Below, one piece after another: positions 63,435-64,000 of a stretch of DNA of 64,000 bases; the stretch's first letter is position 1; each line of letters starts with the position of its first letter. This DNA is from Haberlea rhodopensis (lineage: Eukaryota; Streptophyta; Magnoliopsida; Lamiales; Gesneriaceae). Under the pieces are notes generated by a model. The model saw nothing but the letters and a program-made list of their open reading frames with translations, ran no database searches and had not been told where the DNA came from. The DNA is taken from contig CAJQUN010000015.1 of the NCBI GenBank assembly GCA_907163345.1, positions 6,542,886-6,606,885 of the forward strand, in the 5' to 3' direction. Position numbers and translations under genes: made by a program.

Positions 63435-64000
63435 TGTGATGTCCGGGAATTACTGGTGTTAATCCCAGTATAGTGAAAATCCTTATTGGATTTTTATTGT
63501 GGCAATTGTGTATTATTTGGGGTTTCGGGACTTCCGGGGATTTTAAATCCTGTTTTTGGAGTCGTTGGATCCATGGGATGAGATTGTATTCTCATCGTGA
63601 TGATAACCTTGGAATTTGGTCTTTGGTGGAATTTGGGTTCCGGAGTACTGTGTACTGGGGCTGGTAATGGGAATTGAGGTTAGAGAGATAATTGTTGAAA
63701 ACAGATGATTTTTAGTGAATCATGATGTATTTGTGGAGGTATTGGTATTTTGGAGCATTTTTTGCTATATATACCAAATGGACTCGGGATTCCGTCATTC
63801 GGAATCCATTTCCTCTCCTCTCTCCCCTCTCCTGCGATAACCCTTCTCCCCCCATTTCCATCTTCTCCCTTGATGGGAAAATCGATGGTAGCTTGGCTCG
63901 GGAGCCGGTTTTCTCGAAGATAATCAGGTATTAATCTTCCCCTCGTCATTGTCTTCGATTTGGTAGTAGTATTATAGATGTTGGTTGAGTTTTTGGCGGG
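63435..64000 (+). repeat. 3' LTR of a chromovirus, runs off the window
   Basis: The first 566 bp match 44461-45027 (solo LTR B) with only scattered changes, about 98% identity. It has the same TATA-like CTATATATA at about 63765. The palindrome array would begin roughly 170 bp beyond the window edge. Confidence 0.92.

Overview
The window looks like plant nuclear DNA, probably from a eudicot with a repeat-rich genome. It is built almost entirely from nested LTR retrotransposons. I found no host gene, tRNA, rRNA, CRISPR array or bacterial feature. The lineages I recognise are Athila-type Ty3/Gypsy (tRNA-Asp primer site, single gag-pol frame, an extra ORF3), Tekay/Del-type chromoviruses (tRNA-iMet primer site, C-terminal chromodomain), a Sirevirus-like Ty1/Copia element and one 352-bp TRIM.

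Layout from left to right. 1-465 is a plus-strand Athila LTR piece joined to a 0.24 kb stray reverse-transcriptase fragment. 704-17769 is a decayed minus-strand Athila (A). Its post-pol spacer was hit by a young, nearly intact minus-strand chromovirus (1329-10247; perfect TSD, LTRs >99% identical, one in-frame stop). 17770-35637 is a plus-strand Athila derivative (G) lacking reverse transcriptase and most of integrase. It carries three later insertions: a TRIM (18359-18710), a complete Athila with decayed genes (H, 20305-30169) and a 2.5 kb solo LTR (31905-34452). 35638-47459 is a minus-strand Athila derivative (E) with the same internal deletion as G. It is interrupted by a pol-less Sirevirus (39804-43921), another Athila LTR (C) and a chromovirus solo LTR (44461-46590) nested inside that LTR. 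47460-51136 holds broken chromovirus LTR pieces, a 56-bp tandem array and about 2.4 kb I cannot classify. 51137-63153 is the youngest Athila (D), with an almost intact 1687-residue gag-pol and an intact 400-residue ORF3. The window ends in the 3' end and 3' LTR of a plus-strand chromovirus.

In an intact element, gag forms the particle, protease cuts the polyprotein, reverse transcriptase/RNase H copies the RNA from the tRNA primer site and the polypurine tract, and integrase inserts the copy. Here only D and the chromovirus at 1329-10247 come close to a full set, and each has one in-frame stop in integrase. Everything else would depend on proteins supplied in trans or is a relic.

The most unusual signals are: (1) arrays of a CpG-rich palindrome, GGCGATCGATCGCC, in the LTRs of unrelated Gypsy lineages, with a related GGCGAT/ATCGCC array in the Sirevirus LTR; (2) in Athila LTRs the array lies about 65-90 bp upstream of a TATA-like box, and a further array lies directly upstream of ORF3 in D; (3) a 62-nt GT-AG intron candidate between protease and reverse transcriptase of H; (4) a repeated polypurine tract about 1.2-1.3 kb before the 3' LTR in four Athila copies; (5) the shared deletion junction of G and E. 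Boundaries, TSDs and divergence were read by eye, without alignment software or database searches.
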